From assembly GCA_020350785.1 (NCBI GenBank), contig CP070722.1, positions 2,882,604 through 2,940,387 on the forward strand: a stretch of DNA of 57,784 nt, in the 5' to 3' direction. The stretch is from Gemmatimonadota bacterium (GTDB lineage: Bacteria; Gemmatimonadota; Gemmatimonadetes; Palauibacterales; KS3-K002). Below the pieces are notes generated by a model. It saw only the letters and a list, made by a program, of their open reading frames with translations. It did no database searches and was not told where the DNA came from. Below, piece after piece: positions 28,917-37,302 of the stretch. Every line of letters starts with the position of its first letter. Within the stretch, counting starts at the first letter, position 1. A program made the position numbers and the translations under genes.

Positions 28917-28945
28917 ATGATAGCCCCCCGCGCTCACTTTGTCAA
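28917..28945 (-). promoter_or_regulatory. Sigma-70 promoter for pilMNOPQ
   Basis: On the minus strand TTGACA (28945-28940) and TATCAT (28922-28917) are 17 bases apart, matching the -35 consensus at 6 of 6 and the -10 at 5 of 6. The start is near 28910, leaving a leader of about 100 bases that contains C-rich repeats (CCCTAC, CCCCTA). This is the strongest sigma-70 promoter sequence I see in the window. Confidence 0.75.
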
Positions 28946-28988
28946 CTCTGGCGGGGGCCCGCGCCGCTGGTGCGCGCCCGGGGAGGGT

Positions 28989-30179
28989 TCAGTCCAATAT
29001 CTCTACCCAGGCTAGATCCGCAAGGGGGTGTGGCAAATAGAGTTTCGAGCCTCGAAGGGCGGCCCGAACCGCACATTCGCTGCGCTCGATCACCGCCCAA
29101 CCGCCCACCTCGCTGACCCCCCCGCTCCCGCCGTAGACGGAGACGCCCCCTGTCAGTCGCACCCGGTCGCCGACCCGCAGCCGACCCCCGGTTACCACCA
29201 CTCCGTAAAATTTGAAATCGCCCCCTACCTCCAGATCACCTTCGACCAACAGGATGCCCTGTCCGCCGCCCCCTCCCTCGATCGACAGATCGCCCGCCAC
29301 GTGGATCACCGGCATGTAGTCGAAGCAGGCGTGTCCGGGCGACTCCGGAGCCCCCCAGTTGGTGGGCAGCGAGCCGGCACACTCGCCGTCGTCCCCGACC
29401 GCCGGGCCGATCTCACCCAGCCTCGATCCCCCCGCAAGCGCTACATCCGCCAGAGCGGCGGCCTCGTCGAACCAACGCTCCGCTGGGGGCAGCAGATCCC
29501 CCTGGGCGTCGCCGGGCCTCCACACAGGAGGGTCCCCGGCGATGATCCCACCGTCGAGCAAGCCGACCGAACCGGTATCGGCGAGCGTGACGCCGGGGCC
29601 TGAAGTCGAGGTGAGATCCGCGCACGCAGATCTGACCGCCAGCCAGGGCTCGGGCGGGTGATCGTTGCCGTCGACCCGTGCCTCACCGCTCACCGTCACT
29701 CCACCCTGGCTGCGCAACGCCGAATCACAGCACAGGCTATCTGGCCTCTGCCGGCGAAGTAGCGTCGCGACCTGGCGTCTCCCGCCCCATGGACCTCGCG
29801 TCATCCCGGTCGATACGATTACGTAGAAGTCGACGTCCCAAAACTGCGCCGTGTCGGTACGCGTCAACACCACCTCATACCGCTCGCCGGTTTCGAGCTC
29901 ACCGGCGGCGAGACCGACAGATTCGCCCGGCCCCAGCAGATCGAGAACCTCAACATCCCAGCCGGAAAGCGCCGCTCCGAGGCCCGCCTCAGCAGCGTAG
30001 AAGGCCGAACTCGCCGCCGGCCCGGCGCTGCCGATGCGAAACTGCTGATAAGCGACGAAATAGCCCCCGGCGATCACAGCGCCGATGATCACGATGGCGA
30101 AGACCGTCACTACGACGGCGAAGCCCTCCCGCCGCCAAGAGCCTGTAGGAGGGCCAGATCCCTGCACTGGCTCGCTCAT
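28989..30179 (-). CDS. PilX-like pilus assembly protein
   Basis: 396 residues. An N-terminal segment GFAVVVTVFAIVIIGAVIAGG followed by AYQQFRIGSAGPAASSAFYAAEAGL matches the PilX N-terminal pattern (AFYAAEAGL is the family hallmark). The rest is a beta-rich region with Gly-rich turns and Cys residues (CCDSALRSQGGVTVSGEARVDG) and a later VAGDLSIEGGGGGQGILLVEGDL, resembling a polymer-forming beta helix. Its role is probably in minor-pilin assembly. The start overlaps the upstream stop by 4 bases (ATGA); it is the last gene of the pseudopilin operon. Confidence 0.72.
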   Translation of the reverse strand: MSEPVQGSGPPTGSWRREGFAVVVTVFAIVIIGAVIAGGYFVAYQQFRIGSAGPAASSAFYAAEAGLGAALSGWDVEVLDLLGPGESVGLAAGELETGERYEVVLTRTDTAQFWDVDFYVIVSTGMTRGPWGGRRQVATLLRRQRPDSLCCDSALRSQGGVTVSGEARVDGNDHPPEPWLAVRSACADLTSTSGPGVTLADTGSVGLLDGGIIAGDPPVWRPGDAQGDLLPPAERWFDEAAALADVALAGGSRLGEIGPAVGDDGECAGSLPTNWGAPESPGHACFDYMPVIHVAGDLSIEGGGGGQGILLVEGDLEVGGDFKFYGVVVTGGRLRVGDRVRLTGGVSVYGGSGGVSEVGGWAVIERSECAVRAALRGSKLYLPHPLADLAWVEILD

Positions 30180-31045
30180 GAGTTCCTCAGGAACACGACC
30201 GCCGACAGCGTGTCTCGATACGGACCTGGGCCCTGGGCTCGCGGAATCGGCCGTAGGCTGCGCGCCTCCACCGCGAAGCGCACTTGTGAGACCTCGCCGG
30301 GCTCGAGAGCAGGCGACCCGACCGACGTCAGGTATTCGAACTTGAGACCGCCGTCGCCCGGCGATACGAAAGGGCCCGCCAGCGGCTGCATCCGGCCGCC
30401 CCGCAGCCTCTGTCCCAACCACCAGTAGCCGTCGCCGCCGCGATAGAGCTTGTAGACGTACGGGCGAAAGCCGCGGAGCGGGGATCCCACCGTCACACCC
30501 GCCATCGTCGAGCTCAGCGCCAGCTCCACCTCTGGCGATCGCCCATCCGCACAGCGACCGTTGCGAGGATGGTGGGTGATGGCGCTGATCCCCAGAGATA
30601 CCCACGCGTTGTCGAGTGCAGTCCTCGGATCGTTCTCGAGAAAGACGAGGGCGCTGTCGCCTGATAGATCACCGAACACCCCCGAAACCAGCCACAGGCT
30701 GACCACGCTTCCACTGACTCCGCACACCACTCCGATCCCGGTCGCGGATCTGAGCGCCACACTGTCGGCCGCAATCGCGTACAGGTCCCCGACTTTGGGG
30801 CCCAAGCCTCTCAATTCCACGCTCAGCACTTCGGTGGCAACGCGCACGGCATCGCGAGTGTCTGCGGCCTGCACGTGCGTGGCGTAGAAACGCCGCTGGC
30901 CAATGAGCACGCTGTAGACCGCCGCCGTAACGAGCGAGAAAAGCGCTATGACCAGCAGGATCTCCACCAGCGTGTGCCCGGCCTGTGGAAGGCGGCCCCC
31001 TTGCCGATCACGTCGCTCCAGCCCGAAAGCGCGCCGCCCCTTCAT
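30176..31045 (-). CDS. PilW-like pseudopilin
   Basis: 289 residues. The prepilin signature is G-HTLVEILLVIALFSLV: cleavage after Gly and Glu at +5, but His at +1 instead of the usual Phe or Met. The following region, YSVLIGQRRFYATHVQAADTRDAVRVATEVLSVELRGLG, is typical of PilW minor pilins. A long globular domain follows. ATG 31045 overlaps the previous stop by 4 bases. PilD should process it if the +1 His is tolerated. Confidence 0.75.
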   Translation of the reverse strand: MKGRRAFGLERRDRQGGRLPQAGHTLVEILLVIALFSLVTAAVYSVLIGQRRFYATHVQAADTRDAVRVATEVLSVELRGLGPKVGDLYAIAADSVALRSATGIGVVCGVSGSVVSLWLVSGVFGDLSGDSALVFLENDPRTALDNAWVSLGISAITHHPRNGRCADGRSPEVELALSSTMAGVTVGSPLRGFRPYVYKLYRGGDGYWWLGQRLRGGRMQPLAGPFVSPGDGGLKFEYLTSVGSPALEPGEVSQVRFAVEARSLRPIPRAQGPGPYRDTLSAVVFLRNS

Positions 31046-31401
31046 GGTCCGCGCACCAACGTGGCGATCGAGTCCCAAACCTCCTGGCGCCCCAACCGCT
31101 GGCGAACGATGATCAGAATTACTCGCGGGTCGTCACCGCTCACCTGCCAGCCCATCCAGCCGCCCTCCGTCGACCGCTCGCCGGAGTCGAGTTGATCGAA
31201 CCCCCCAGCCAGTAGCGTCTCCATCTGGGCCTGGGCACGCGCCCGCACCAGCGTCCGGAGATGGGCGGCCTGGATCAGCGATGCGACCACCTGACCCGTG
31301 CCGGCGAGCCCGAGCACGCCGATCGTCAGCACCACGACCGCCACCAGCAGCTCGACGACCGTGAAGCCGCCGCGGGCCCGGCAACCGACCCGTACCCTCA
31401 T
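31042..31401 (-). CDS. PilV-like minor pilin
   Basis: 119 residues. The leader MRVRVGCRARG is followed by FTVVELLVAVVVLTIGVLGLAG, a standard class III signal with Glu at +5. The pattern LIQAAHLRTLVRARAQAQMETLLAG resembles PilV. It is short, with the remaining 60 residues forming a small globular part. ATG 31401 overlaps the upstream gene by 4 bases; the upstream 30 open codons are not used. Confidence 0.75.
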   Translation of the reverse strand: MRVRVGCRARGGFTVVELLVAVVVLTIGVLGLAGTGQVVASLIQAAHLRTLVRARAQAQMETLLAGGFDQLDSGERSTEGGWMGWQVSGDDPRVILIIVRQRLGRQEVWDSIATLVRGP

Positions 31402-31889
31402 CTCTTCAGCAGCCTCCCCAACCGCGAGATAGTCACCGTATCGGCGACGGAGCCCGCGCGGAAGACGACGGTCGCGTTCGGTAAGCCGCATGCGCCTCGC
31501 GCCGTCGCGAGCCCCCGAGGATCGAAGCAGAAGGTGCGTGCCGTTCCTTCCAGGGTTACGCCGGCAAACCGATCGTCCACCCGGACGATCGGCCCGATCG
31601 TGTCGATGGCGACCCTACCCGGGGAGTTGCTGGTATCCGACGTCACCCAGAAGCGATTGCTCTGCGGGTCGACGTGAAGATAGGAGAGCCGGCCGTACTG
31701 AGCCGCGATCTGCCGGGCCAGCGCATGGGACGCCGCGAATGCCTGCCGAGCGGCTGAAGCCTCCACCCTCGCTCGCGCCCGGGTCAAGCCAGGGACCGCA
31801 ATCACAAACAGCGCGGCGAAAGCCCCGAGTACCACCAGGATCTCGACCAATGAGGTGCCCCTCTCCTCAACCATCACCTTGGCGTTCAC
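31398..31889 (-). CDS. GspH/FimT-family pseudopilin
   Basis: 163 residues. The hydrophobic prepilin segment G-TSLVEILVVLGAFAALFVIAVPGL has Glu at +5 and Thr at +1. The layout (helix, then ASAARQAFAASHALARQIAAQYGR and a beta domain ending VTISRLGRLLKR) fits FimT/GspH. GTG 31889 is the annotated start, but ATG 31874 (MVEERG) would give the shorter leader common in this family; neither has a well-spaced Shine-Dalgarno. First gene of the four-gene minor-pilin operon. A Cys pair (FCFDP, ACG) may form a disulfide. Confidence 0.72.
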   Translation of the reverse strand: MNAKVMVEERGTSLVEILVVLGAFAALFVIAVPGLTRARARVEASAARQAFAASHALARQIAAQYGRLSYLHVDPQSNRFWVTSDTSNSPGRVAIDTIGPIVRVDDRFAGVTLEGTARTFCFDPRGLATARGACGLPNATVVFRAGSVADTVTISRLGRLLKR

Positions 31890-32032
31890 CCTCCCATGAG
31901 CGACGAGAACAGCCCGGGCCGATGCCGGGGCGTGGGCAACTGTCGGCCAGCTTAGCTGTCAGGTGTCAAGGGATGATCAACGCCGGGAACGCCAGCGCAG
32001 CGGCGCCCCGGCGCTCGCCACTGGGGGCCCGT

Positions 32033-33397
32033 CTAGTCGAGTCCGTAGTCGCGGATCTTGTAAAGCAGTGCGCGGTAGCTGAGGTCGAGCAGATCCGCCG
32101 CTCTCGTGCGGTTGCCATCGGTCATCTGAAGGGCGCGACTGATGAGTCGGCGTTCCAGTTCCGCCGTCTGTTTCTTCACCGATAGTTCATCGGCCCGCAG
32201 TGTCTCGAGCGGTCCGTTCGGCGAGACTTCCGGGTGCCGGACAAACTCGGGAAGGTCGTCGGGTCGAATCGTCGGGCCCTCGGCGAGGACCATGGCGCGC
32301 TCGACCACGTTCTCCAGCTGTCGGACGTTGCCGTACCAAGAATAGCCTAGCAGCAGCTTCATGGCGGCCGGCTCGAAGCCCTCGACGTTCACATTCAGTT
32401 GCTTCGAGAAGCTTTCCACGAAATGCCGGATCAGCGGCGGAATGTCCTCGGTCCGTTGGCGCAGCGGCGGCAGATGAATGTGAACGACGTTGATCCGATA
32501 GTAGAGATCGGAGCGAAAGGCCCCGTTCCGCACCTCCTGCTCCAGGTCGCGGGCGGTGGCGGTGATGATCCGCACATCCACCTTGCGGGCGGCGCTGTCG
32601 CCCACCCGCCGAATCTCTCCTTCTTGCAGCGCTCTCAAGAGCTTCACCTGCAGCTGCGATGGCAGCTCGCCGATCTCATCCAAGAACAGCGTCCCGCCGT
32701 TGGCCTCCTCGAACAAGCCGGCCCGATCGGCATGCGCGCCGGTAAACGCTCCCTTGACATGGCCGAACAGCTCCGACTCCAGCAGGTTCTCGGGTATCGC
32801 ACCGCAGTTGATCGGCACGAAGGGCCGGGCAGCACGCGGGCCCGCCGCGTGCGTGAGCCGGGCGATCAGTTCCTTGCCGGTACCGCTCTCCCCCGTAATC
32901 AAAACGGTGGACGGATGTTGGGCGACCTTTGTCGCCAGCTCAACGGCCTGCCGCATCCCCGGGCTGTTGACGACGATCTCCGGGTAGCGCTGGTCGGCCG
33001 TGACCCGCCGACGCAGCCGGGTGATCTCGCGGCGCAGCTTTTCCCGCTCTTCCGCCTTCCTCAGCGTGAGGACGACCTCGGCGGTAGTGAACGGCTTGGG
33101 AAGGTAGTCGTAGGCGCCTTTCTTCATCGCCTCGACGGCCAACTCGTTGCTGCCGTAGGCCGTGATGGTGATGACCAGCGCCTCGCCATTCGCCTTACGA
33201 TAGGCCTCCAGAAATTCCAGCCCATCTAGGCGCGGCATACGGATATCGCAGAGGATGAGGTCCGGCGCCTCCTTGATGGCGCGCTCCAGACCCTCCTTGC
33301 CGTCCGACGCCGTAATGACCTGGTAGCCCTCGTCCTCGAGGATCATACCAAGCGTGCGGCGCACTCCGGCTTCGTCGTCGATGACCAGTACTTTCAC
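32033..33397 (-). CDS. NtrC-family response regulator (sigma-54 activator)
   Basis: 454 residues. The receiver domain has Asp51 (ILCDIRMPRLDG), with Lys in YLPKPFTT. The AAA+ domain has Walker [18 protein letters not shown] (216-221) and Walker B GTLFLDEIGELP. The C-terminal helix-turn-helix is GNRTRAADLLDLSYRALLYKIRDYG. It starts with GTG at 33397, directly after the kinase stop TAA, so the two genes form a unit. With the kinase it belongs to the ZraSR/AtoSC/PilSR type. Its position just downstream of pilA makes pilin or pseudopilin control plausible. Confidence 0.92.
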   Translation of the reverse strand: MKVLVIDDEAGVRRTLGMILEDEGYQVITASDGKEGLERAIKEAPDLILCDIRMPRLDGLEFLEAYRKANGEALVITITAYGSNELAVEAMKKGAYDYLPKPFTTAEVVLTLRKAEEREKLRREITRLRRRVTADQRYPEIVVNSPGMRQAVELATKVAQHPSTVLITGESGTGKELIARLTHAAGPRAARPFVPINCGAIPENLLESELFGHVKGAFTGAHADRAGLFEEANGGTLFLDEIGELPSQLQVKLLRALQEGEIRRVGDSAARKVDVRIITATARDLEQEVRNGAFRSDLYYRINVVHIHLPPLRQRTEDIPPLIRHFVESFSKQLNVNVEGFEPAAMKLLLGYSWYGNVRQLENVVERAMVLAEGPTIRPDDLPEFVRHPEVSPNGPLETLRADELSVKKQTAELERRLISRALQMTDGNRTRAADLLDLSYRALLYKIRDYGLD

Positions 33398-34651
33398 TTA
33401 CCCCTCCTCCGCTTCCACTCCTTCCAACACGCCAGCAGTGGGCAGGAGAACGGAGAAGCACGCCCCTCCGTCTTCATGATTGTCGACCCTGATCGTGCCG
33501 CCCATCCCCTCGATGAGACGCGCGGAGACCGCCAAACCAAGTCCGGTCCCCTCACCCGTCTCCTTGGTGCTGAAGAACGGATCGAAGACGCGGTCCATTA
33601 TCTCCGGCGGGATGCCGGGCCCGGTATCGCGAACCGCGATCCGCACCAGTCTCGATCCAGGGCTGAACGGCGGGGGTGTCAGCCCCTCACGTCGAGCCGC
33701 CAAACGACGGAGGTGCGAGTAGTCGATCCCCACCGGATCGTCGCGCCGGCGCGAGGGCGGCACGCTGGATTCGTAGGGGACCGTCTCCGTGAAAACCTCG
33801 ATCAGGTCGCCGCCCCCACTGTTGACGGCTTGCGCCGCGTTCAGCAGCAGGTTGACCATGATCTGCTCGAGCTGGTGCGGATCGGCATGTACCGTACCCA
33901 CATCGTCGCTCAGCTCGAGCCTCACATCGATGTCCTTGAAGTGGCCCTGCGCTTCGACCAGCTCGAAGGCGCCGCTGACCACCTCGTTCACCTCGATAGC
34001 TCGGGGCGCCGGCTGGCGCGGTCGCGCGTAGTCGATGAGCCCCTTGACGATTCGATCGATACGCCGGGCCTCACGGCGCATGTCCTCCAACAGATCGCGA
34101 CCCATCGCTGGTCGCCGCTCGGCGACCTCCAGGTAACCGAGGACAGCGCCCAGCGGATTGCCGATCTCGTGAGCGATCCCGGCAGCCAGCTGGCCCGCCG
34201 ATGCCAGCTTCTCCGCCCTCACCAGTTCGTCCTTAGCCTCCGTCAACGCTCGGTTGATCTCGTTCAGCGATTGGATGTTGTCGCTGAGGCGTCGCTGATT
34301 CTGGACTAGCTTCTCGGCCATCTCGTTCACGCTGGCGGCCAGACGCGCGAACTCCCGCGCCCCATCCACTCGCAACCGCCGAGAATAGTCCTCTTGAACG
34401 ATGGCCTCGGCTCCCCGCACGATCGTCTGGACGGGCCGCATGACCATTTGGCGAAGGAGATAGTCGCCGAACAGCAGGAAGATCACGACATCCAGCACGA
34501 CAAGCACGCCCAGGAACAGTATCAGGCTGCGCAGCGAGCCGCCCACCGGCAGCCAGATCAGGACCACCAAGGCGGCCAGACCCAGTGCCGCCACCAGCAG
34601 GAGAGCGAGCGCGACAACCAGCTCACGACGTAGCGAAGCTACAGCTATCAC
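33398..34651 (-). CDS. Sensor histidine kinase with HAMP domain
   Basis: 417 residues. Two N-terminal membrane helices (about 10-33 and 40-62) are separated by only a few residues, so there is almost no periplasmic sensor. A HAMP-like linker (RPVQTIVRGAEAIVQEDYSRRL) follows. The phosphoacceptor His161 is in AAGIAHEIGNPLGAVLGY, the N box is IMVNLLLNAAQAV, and the ATP lid contains DTGPGIPP, FFSTKETGEGTGLGL. An insert of about 50 residues (YESSVPPSRRRDDPVGIDYSH region) breaks the ATP-binding domain. GTG start at 34651, about 77 bases after the pilA terminator. Confidence 0.9.
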   Translation of the reverse strand: MIAVASLRRELVVALALLLVAALGLAALVVLIWLPVGGSLRSLILFLGVLVVLDVVIFLLFGDYLLRQMVMRPVQTIVRGAEAIVQEDYSRRLRVDGAREFARLAASVNEMAEKLVQNQRRLSDNIQSLNEINRALTEAKDELVRAEKLASAGQLAAGIAHEIGNPLGAVLGYLEVAERRPAMGRDLLEDMRREARRIDRIVKGLIDYARPRQPAPRAIEVNEVVSGAFELVEAQGHFKDIDVRLELSDDVGTVHADPHQLEQIMVNLLLNAAQAVNSGGGDLIEVFTETVPYESSVPPSRRRDDPVGIDYSHLRRLAARREGLTPPPFSPGSRLVRIAVRDTGPGIPPEIMDRVFDPFFSTKETGEGTGLGLAVSARLIEGMGGTIRVDNHEDGGACFSVLLPTAGVLEGVEAEEG

Positions 34652-34728
34652 CGTACCAGGTGCGGATCTTCAGGTTGATTGTGAAGGGAACCCGGCCAGC
34701 GCGGCGGCTGGCCAGGGCCGGAGGGAGC

Positions 34729-34763
34729 CCTAAAAGAATAGCGCGGAGCCTACCCTCCGCGCT
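34729..34763 (-). terminator. Rho-independent terminator of pilA
   Basis: On the minus strand a 9-base-pair stem (34763-34755 AGCGCGGAG with 34748-34740 CTCCGCGCT) with a 6-base loop is followed by the T-rich tail ATTCTTTTA (34739-34731). It starts 22 bases after the pilA stop and should isolate abundant pilin mRNA from the kinase gene. Confidence 0.8.
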
Positions 34764-34785
34764 ACCCTCTCCTAGCCGCTACAGG

Positions 34786-35175
34786 TTACGGGGTCGCGCA
34801 GGCGACCACACCTTCGATCGTGGCCGTCGTGCCTGATTCGCCCGCTCCGTAGTAGATCTCGCAGATCACGTCCGTGCCGGTATGCTCCGCCGTCGCCGAC
34901 CAGCCCTTGCCAGCATCCGCCGAGGACGGGTGGACCGTGACGCCCTGGCTCGGATTGTAGTCCATGGCGGTCGTGCCGGTCGTGTAGGTGAGGAAATCGG
35001 CGAAATACGCCTCTTCCGCCGCCGCCATGTTCCGCAGATCGGACTTCATCGCCGAGATGTACGCCTTTTCCTTCGTGTTGGCGAACTTCGGAATCGCGAT
35101 CGCCGCCAAAATACCGATGATCACAACCACGATCAGAAGCTCGATCAGCGTGAAACCCTTTGAACTCCTCAACAT
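34786..35175 (-). CDS. pilA: Major type IV pilin (type IVa)
   Basis: 129 residues. The leader MLRSSKG is very short and is cut by the prepilin peptidase before Phe, giving mature FTLIELLIVVVIIGILAAIA with Glu5. The small head domain has a C-terminal disulfide loop formed by Cys in VICEIYYGAG and GVVACATP. Length is at the small end of type IVa pilins, which is usual for this group. The start has a strong AAGGAGG six bases upstream. It has its own terminator and a candidate sigma-54 promoter (35239-35254). Ser/Thr-rich parts of the head (TTGTTAMD, SSADAG, SGTTATIEG) could be glycosylation sites. Confidence 0.94.
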   Translation of the reverse strand: MLRSSKGFTLIELLIVVVIIGILAAIAIPKFANTKEKAYISAMKSDLRNMAAAEEAYFADFLTYTTGTTAMDYNPSQGVTVHPSSADAGKGWSATAEHTGTDVICEIYYGAGESGTTATIEGVVACATP

Positions 35176-35231
35176 CTGCTTCCTCCTTGTTTGTAGCGCA
35201 CGCTGTAGAATACAGGTTCCTTGCCGCTGGG

Positions 35232-35250
35232 CCCAAGTCGCAAACTTGGG
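35232..35250. repeat. Inverted repeat overlapping the pilA promoter
   Basis: CCCAAGT (35232-35238) and ACTTGGG (35244-35250) are perfect complements around the 5-base centre CGCAA. The dyad covers the -12 element and part of the -24 element of the candidate promoter. It may be an operator, or it may form a hairpin at the end of the upstream membrane-protein transcript. A second, imperfect dyad (GTTACAT...ATGTTAAC, 35282-35299) lies about 28 bases further upstream and could bind an activator. Confidence 0.5.
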
Positions 35251-35254
35251 ACCA
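35239..35254 (-). promoter_or_regulatory. Candidate sigma-54 promoter for pilA
   Basis: The minus strand reads TGGTCCCAAGTTTGCG, with the near-invariant GG (35253-35252) and GC (35241-35240) ten bases apart. The TTGC part is intact; the -24 side deviates (TGGTCCC for TGGCACG). Transcription from near 35228 would give a leader of about 53 bases ahead of the strong Shine-Dalgarno. Sigma-54 control of pilA by PilR is known in several other bacteria. A perfect 7-base-pair dyad (35232-35250) overlaps it. Confidence 0.5.
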
Positions 35255-35422
35255 GGAAAGGGCCGCTTCGCGTAACCCTTTGTTACATTTGATGTTAACC
35301 GGTTCGGGCTGCCAGGGCAAATTCCCTAACCACCCGCAGCTCAACCGCATTATGCAAAACTCTTCGCAACGCGCAAGTCCAGCCCCCCAGCCCGGTCACG
35401 CAACGTAACTCATTGTGAAACA

Positions 35423-37255
35423 CTAAGGTAGAAGCCCCAAGCTCCCCGCCAGCGAATCGATGGCAGCGGTCGGCGCACCGGGCGCCGACCGCGCACTCTC
35501 CAGCGACCGACGGGCCGCCGCCGTGTCACCCGCCGCCACCTGCCAGCGTGCCAGATCGTACCAATCGCGCCATGCGGGTCCGCCCTGGCGCGCCCGCATC
35601 GCCGCTTCCCGTGCCGCGATCGCGCGATCGTAGTCGTGCTCCCCTGCGTAGGCGTCGGCTTGGAGGGTGTAAAGCAAGGCCTCCGCGCCCAGGACGTTCA
35701 ACGACTCCTCTATCGTCCGCAGCGCGGCTTGCCACTCGCCCGCTCGGACACGTATCACCGCATGCAGCACCCGATAATCCCGGAAGTCCGGGTTCAGTCG
35801 AATCGCCCGGGCGGCCATGCTGTCGGCTTCCTCGTATTCTTCGTGCTCCAACAGGTAGAGCGCGAACTCCGCGAGGTAAGGTGCGTGGTACGGCCAGATT
35901 TCCAGCGACCTGCCAATCCACTCGCGCGCCTCTTCCCACTTGCCTTGCCGATAGTACTGCCAGCCGACGCCGTACAGAAGTCTCGAGCTCTCCGGGTGCC
36001 GCCGGCGCAAGTCCTCGAACACCGTGTCGGTGCTGTACCAGACGGGATTGCGCCGAACGGTGACAACGGAGAAGAACGCAACCCATACGATTAACGCCAG
36101 AAACAGCCACCGCCGTCGCTGGCGCGAGGCCTTGCTCAGCGCCAGAGCCGCGATGATCGACACGGAGACAGACGGCAAGTACAGCGTTCGTTCGGCCAGG
36201 ATGATCTCTGCCATGATGACAAGGTTGGAGACGGGGAGCAGAGTGATTCCGGCCCAAGCAACGGCAAGCGAAAACTCAGGCGCTTTTCGGAACCAGAGAA
36301 TCGCCAGCGCCAGAATCAGCAGCGCCAAAAACAGACCGGCCAAGCCCAGCGGCGTTGGCCCGCTGGCTGGCAGGATCACGGCTGGAGAGTAATCAGCGGA
36401 CAGATCCAAAGGGAACAAGAAAAGCTCGAAGTAACGCGGCCACACGCGCCACATCGTGAACAGCCGCGTCGTGTAGCTGTCGTCCACCGCGAAGAGCCGG
36501 TCGGGCTGGCTCTGGAGTGGTATACCCAGAGCCAACCAGCGGGCCACGAACACCAGGACAAGGGCCACTGTGAGAGCGATGAAGAGTGGCAACCGGCGTC
36601 GGATGTAAGACCTAAAATCGCCAACGCACCGCCGGGCCACGAGTGGCAGATCGGTCGCCAACAATAGACCCGGAATGACGACACCCAATTCCTTGGTCAA
36701 GCTGGCCAGAACAAAGCAACTCGTGATGAGGACAATGGGCCCGGCCGACAGCTGACCCTGCCGTGCGCTGCGCATGAAGATTAGGCAAGCGACCAGAGCG
36801 AAGATCGCTACGATCAGTTCACCGCGGCCGACGATATTGGCCACCGCTTCCGTGTGGACGGCGTGAACAGCAAAGATCAGCGCCCCGATCAAGGCGGCCC
36901 ACCACGGGAAGAGACGCCGCAGGAACACCAGGACGAGCACGCTGACCACAGCGTGGAGCAGCACGTTAACGAGATGAAAGCCGAACGGATCACCGCCCCA
37001 AACCGCCCAGTCGACCGCGAAGCTCAACAGGAGAAGAGGCCGATAGAGCCCTGCTGTGAACCCTGGCGGCCAGTAGGGAGCCGTTAGCAGCTCGGGCAAT
37101 TGACCCAAACCGTGCACTAGCCCCCGCAACTTGATTATGAAGTCGTCGTCGTAGGCAAACCCATTGCTCAGCGAGTTGGCATAAACGCCAACCGCCAGCA
37201 GGGCCACGAGCGCGGCCGAAACAAGCGCGATTCGTTTCTCGTCGAGCGCCTTCAA
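35423..37255 (-). CDS. TMTC-like GT-C glycosyltransferase with TPR repeats
   Basis: 610 residues. About 390 residues form a multi-pass membrane domain with features of the TMTC/DUF1736 family: NGFAYDDDFI in the first loop, YRPLLLLSFAVDWAVWGGDPFGFHLVNVLLH, a HTEAVANIVGRGEL loop and LDLSADYSPAVI. About five TPR-like helical repeats follow (GKWEEAREWIGRSLEIWP, EYEEADSMAARAIRLNPDF and so on). TMTC proteins in animals O-mannosylate proteins, using dolichol-phosphate-mannose and acidic residues in the first loop. The bacterial function is inferred. It lies 47 bases after the upstream GT gene, in the same direction. Confidence 0.75.
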   Translation of the reverse strand: MKALDEKRIALVSAALVALLAVGVYANSLSNGFAYDDDFIIKLRGLVHGLGQLPELLTAPYWPPGFTAGLYRPLLLLSFAVDWAVWGGDPFGFHLVNVLLHAVVSVLVLVFLRRLFPWWAALIGALIFAVHAVHTEAVANIVGRGELIVAIFALVACLIFMRSARQGQLSAGPIVLITSCFVLASLTKELGVVIPGLLLATDLPLVARRCVGDFRSYIRRRLPLFIALTVALVLVFVARWLALGIPLQSQPDRLFAVDDSYTTRLFTMWRVWPRYFELFLFPLDLSADYSPAVILPASGPTPLGLAGLFLALLILALAILWFRKAPEFSLAVAWAGITLLPVSNLVIMAEIILAERTLYLPSVSVSIIAALALSKASRQRRRWLFLALIVWVAFFSVVTVRRNPVWYSTDTVFEDLRRRHPESSRLLYGVGWQYYRQGKWEEAREWIGRSLEIWPYHAPYLAEFALYLLEHEEYEEADSMAARAIRLNPDFRDYRVLHAVIRVRAGEWQAALRTIEESLNVLGAEALLYTLQADAYAGEHDYDRAIAAREAAMRARQGGPAWRDWYDLARWQVAAGDTAAARRSLESARSAPGAPTAAIDSLAGSLGLLP

Positions 37256-37302
37256 TCGGTCGCTCCTAGCCTGAAACGGACAGTCGGTTCCACCGCTTCG
37301 CC

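Noticed and set aside
31890..32032. TTGACA and a TGG...TTGC motif upstream of the minor-pilin operon
   Set aside because: The TTGACA has no usable -10 at 16-18 bases, and the GG-to-GC distance is 9 instead of 10 bases. The real promoter was not located.
34772..35350. 192-codon open frame overlapping pilA
   Set aside because: It is another frame of pilA and its leader, with no protein features. pilA has a strong ribosome binding site and a clear pilin signature.
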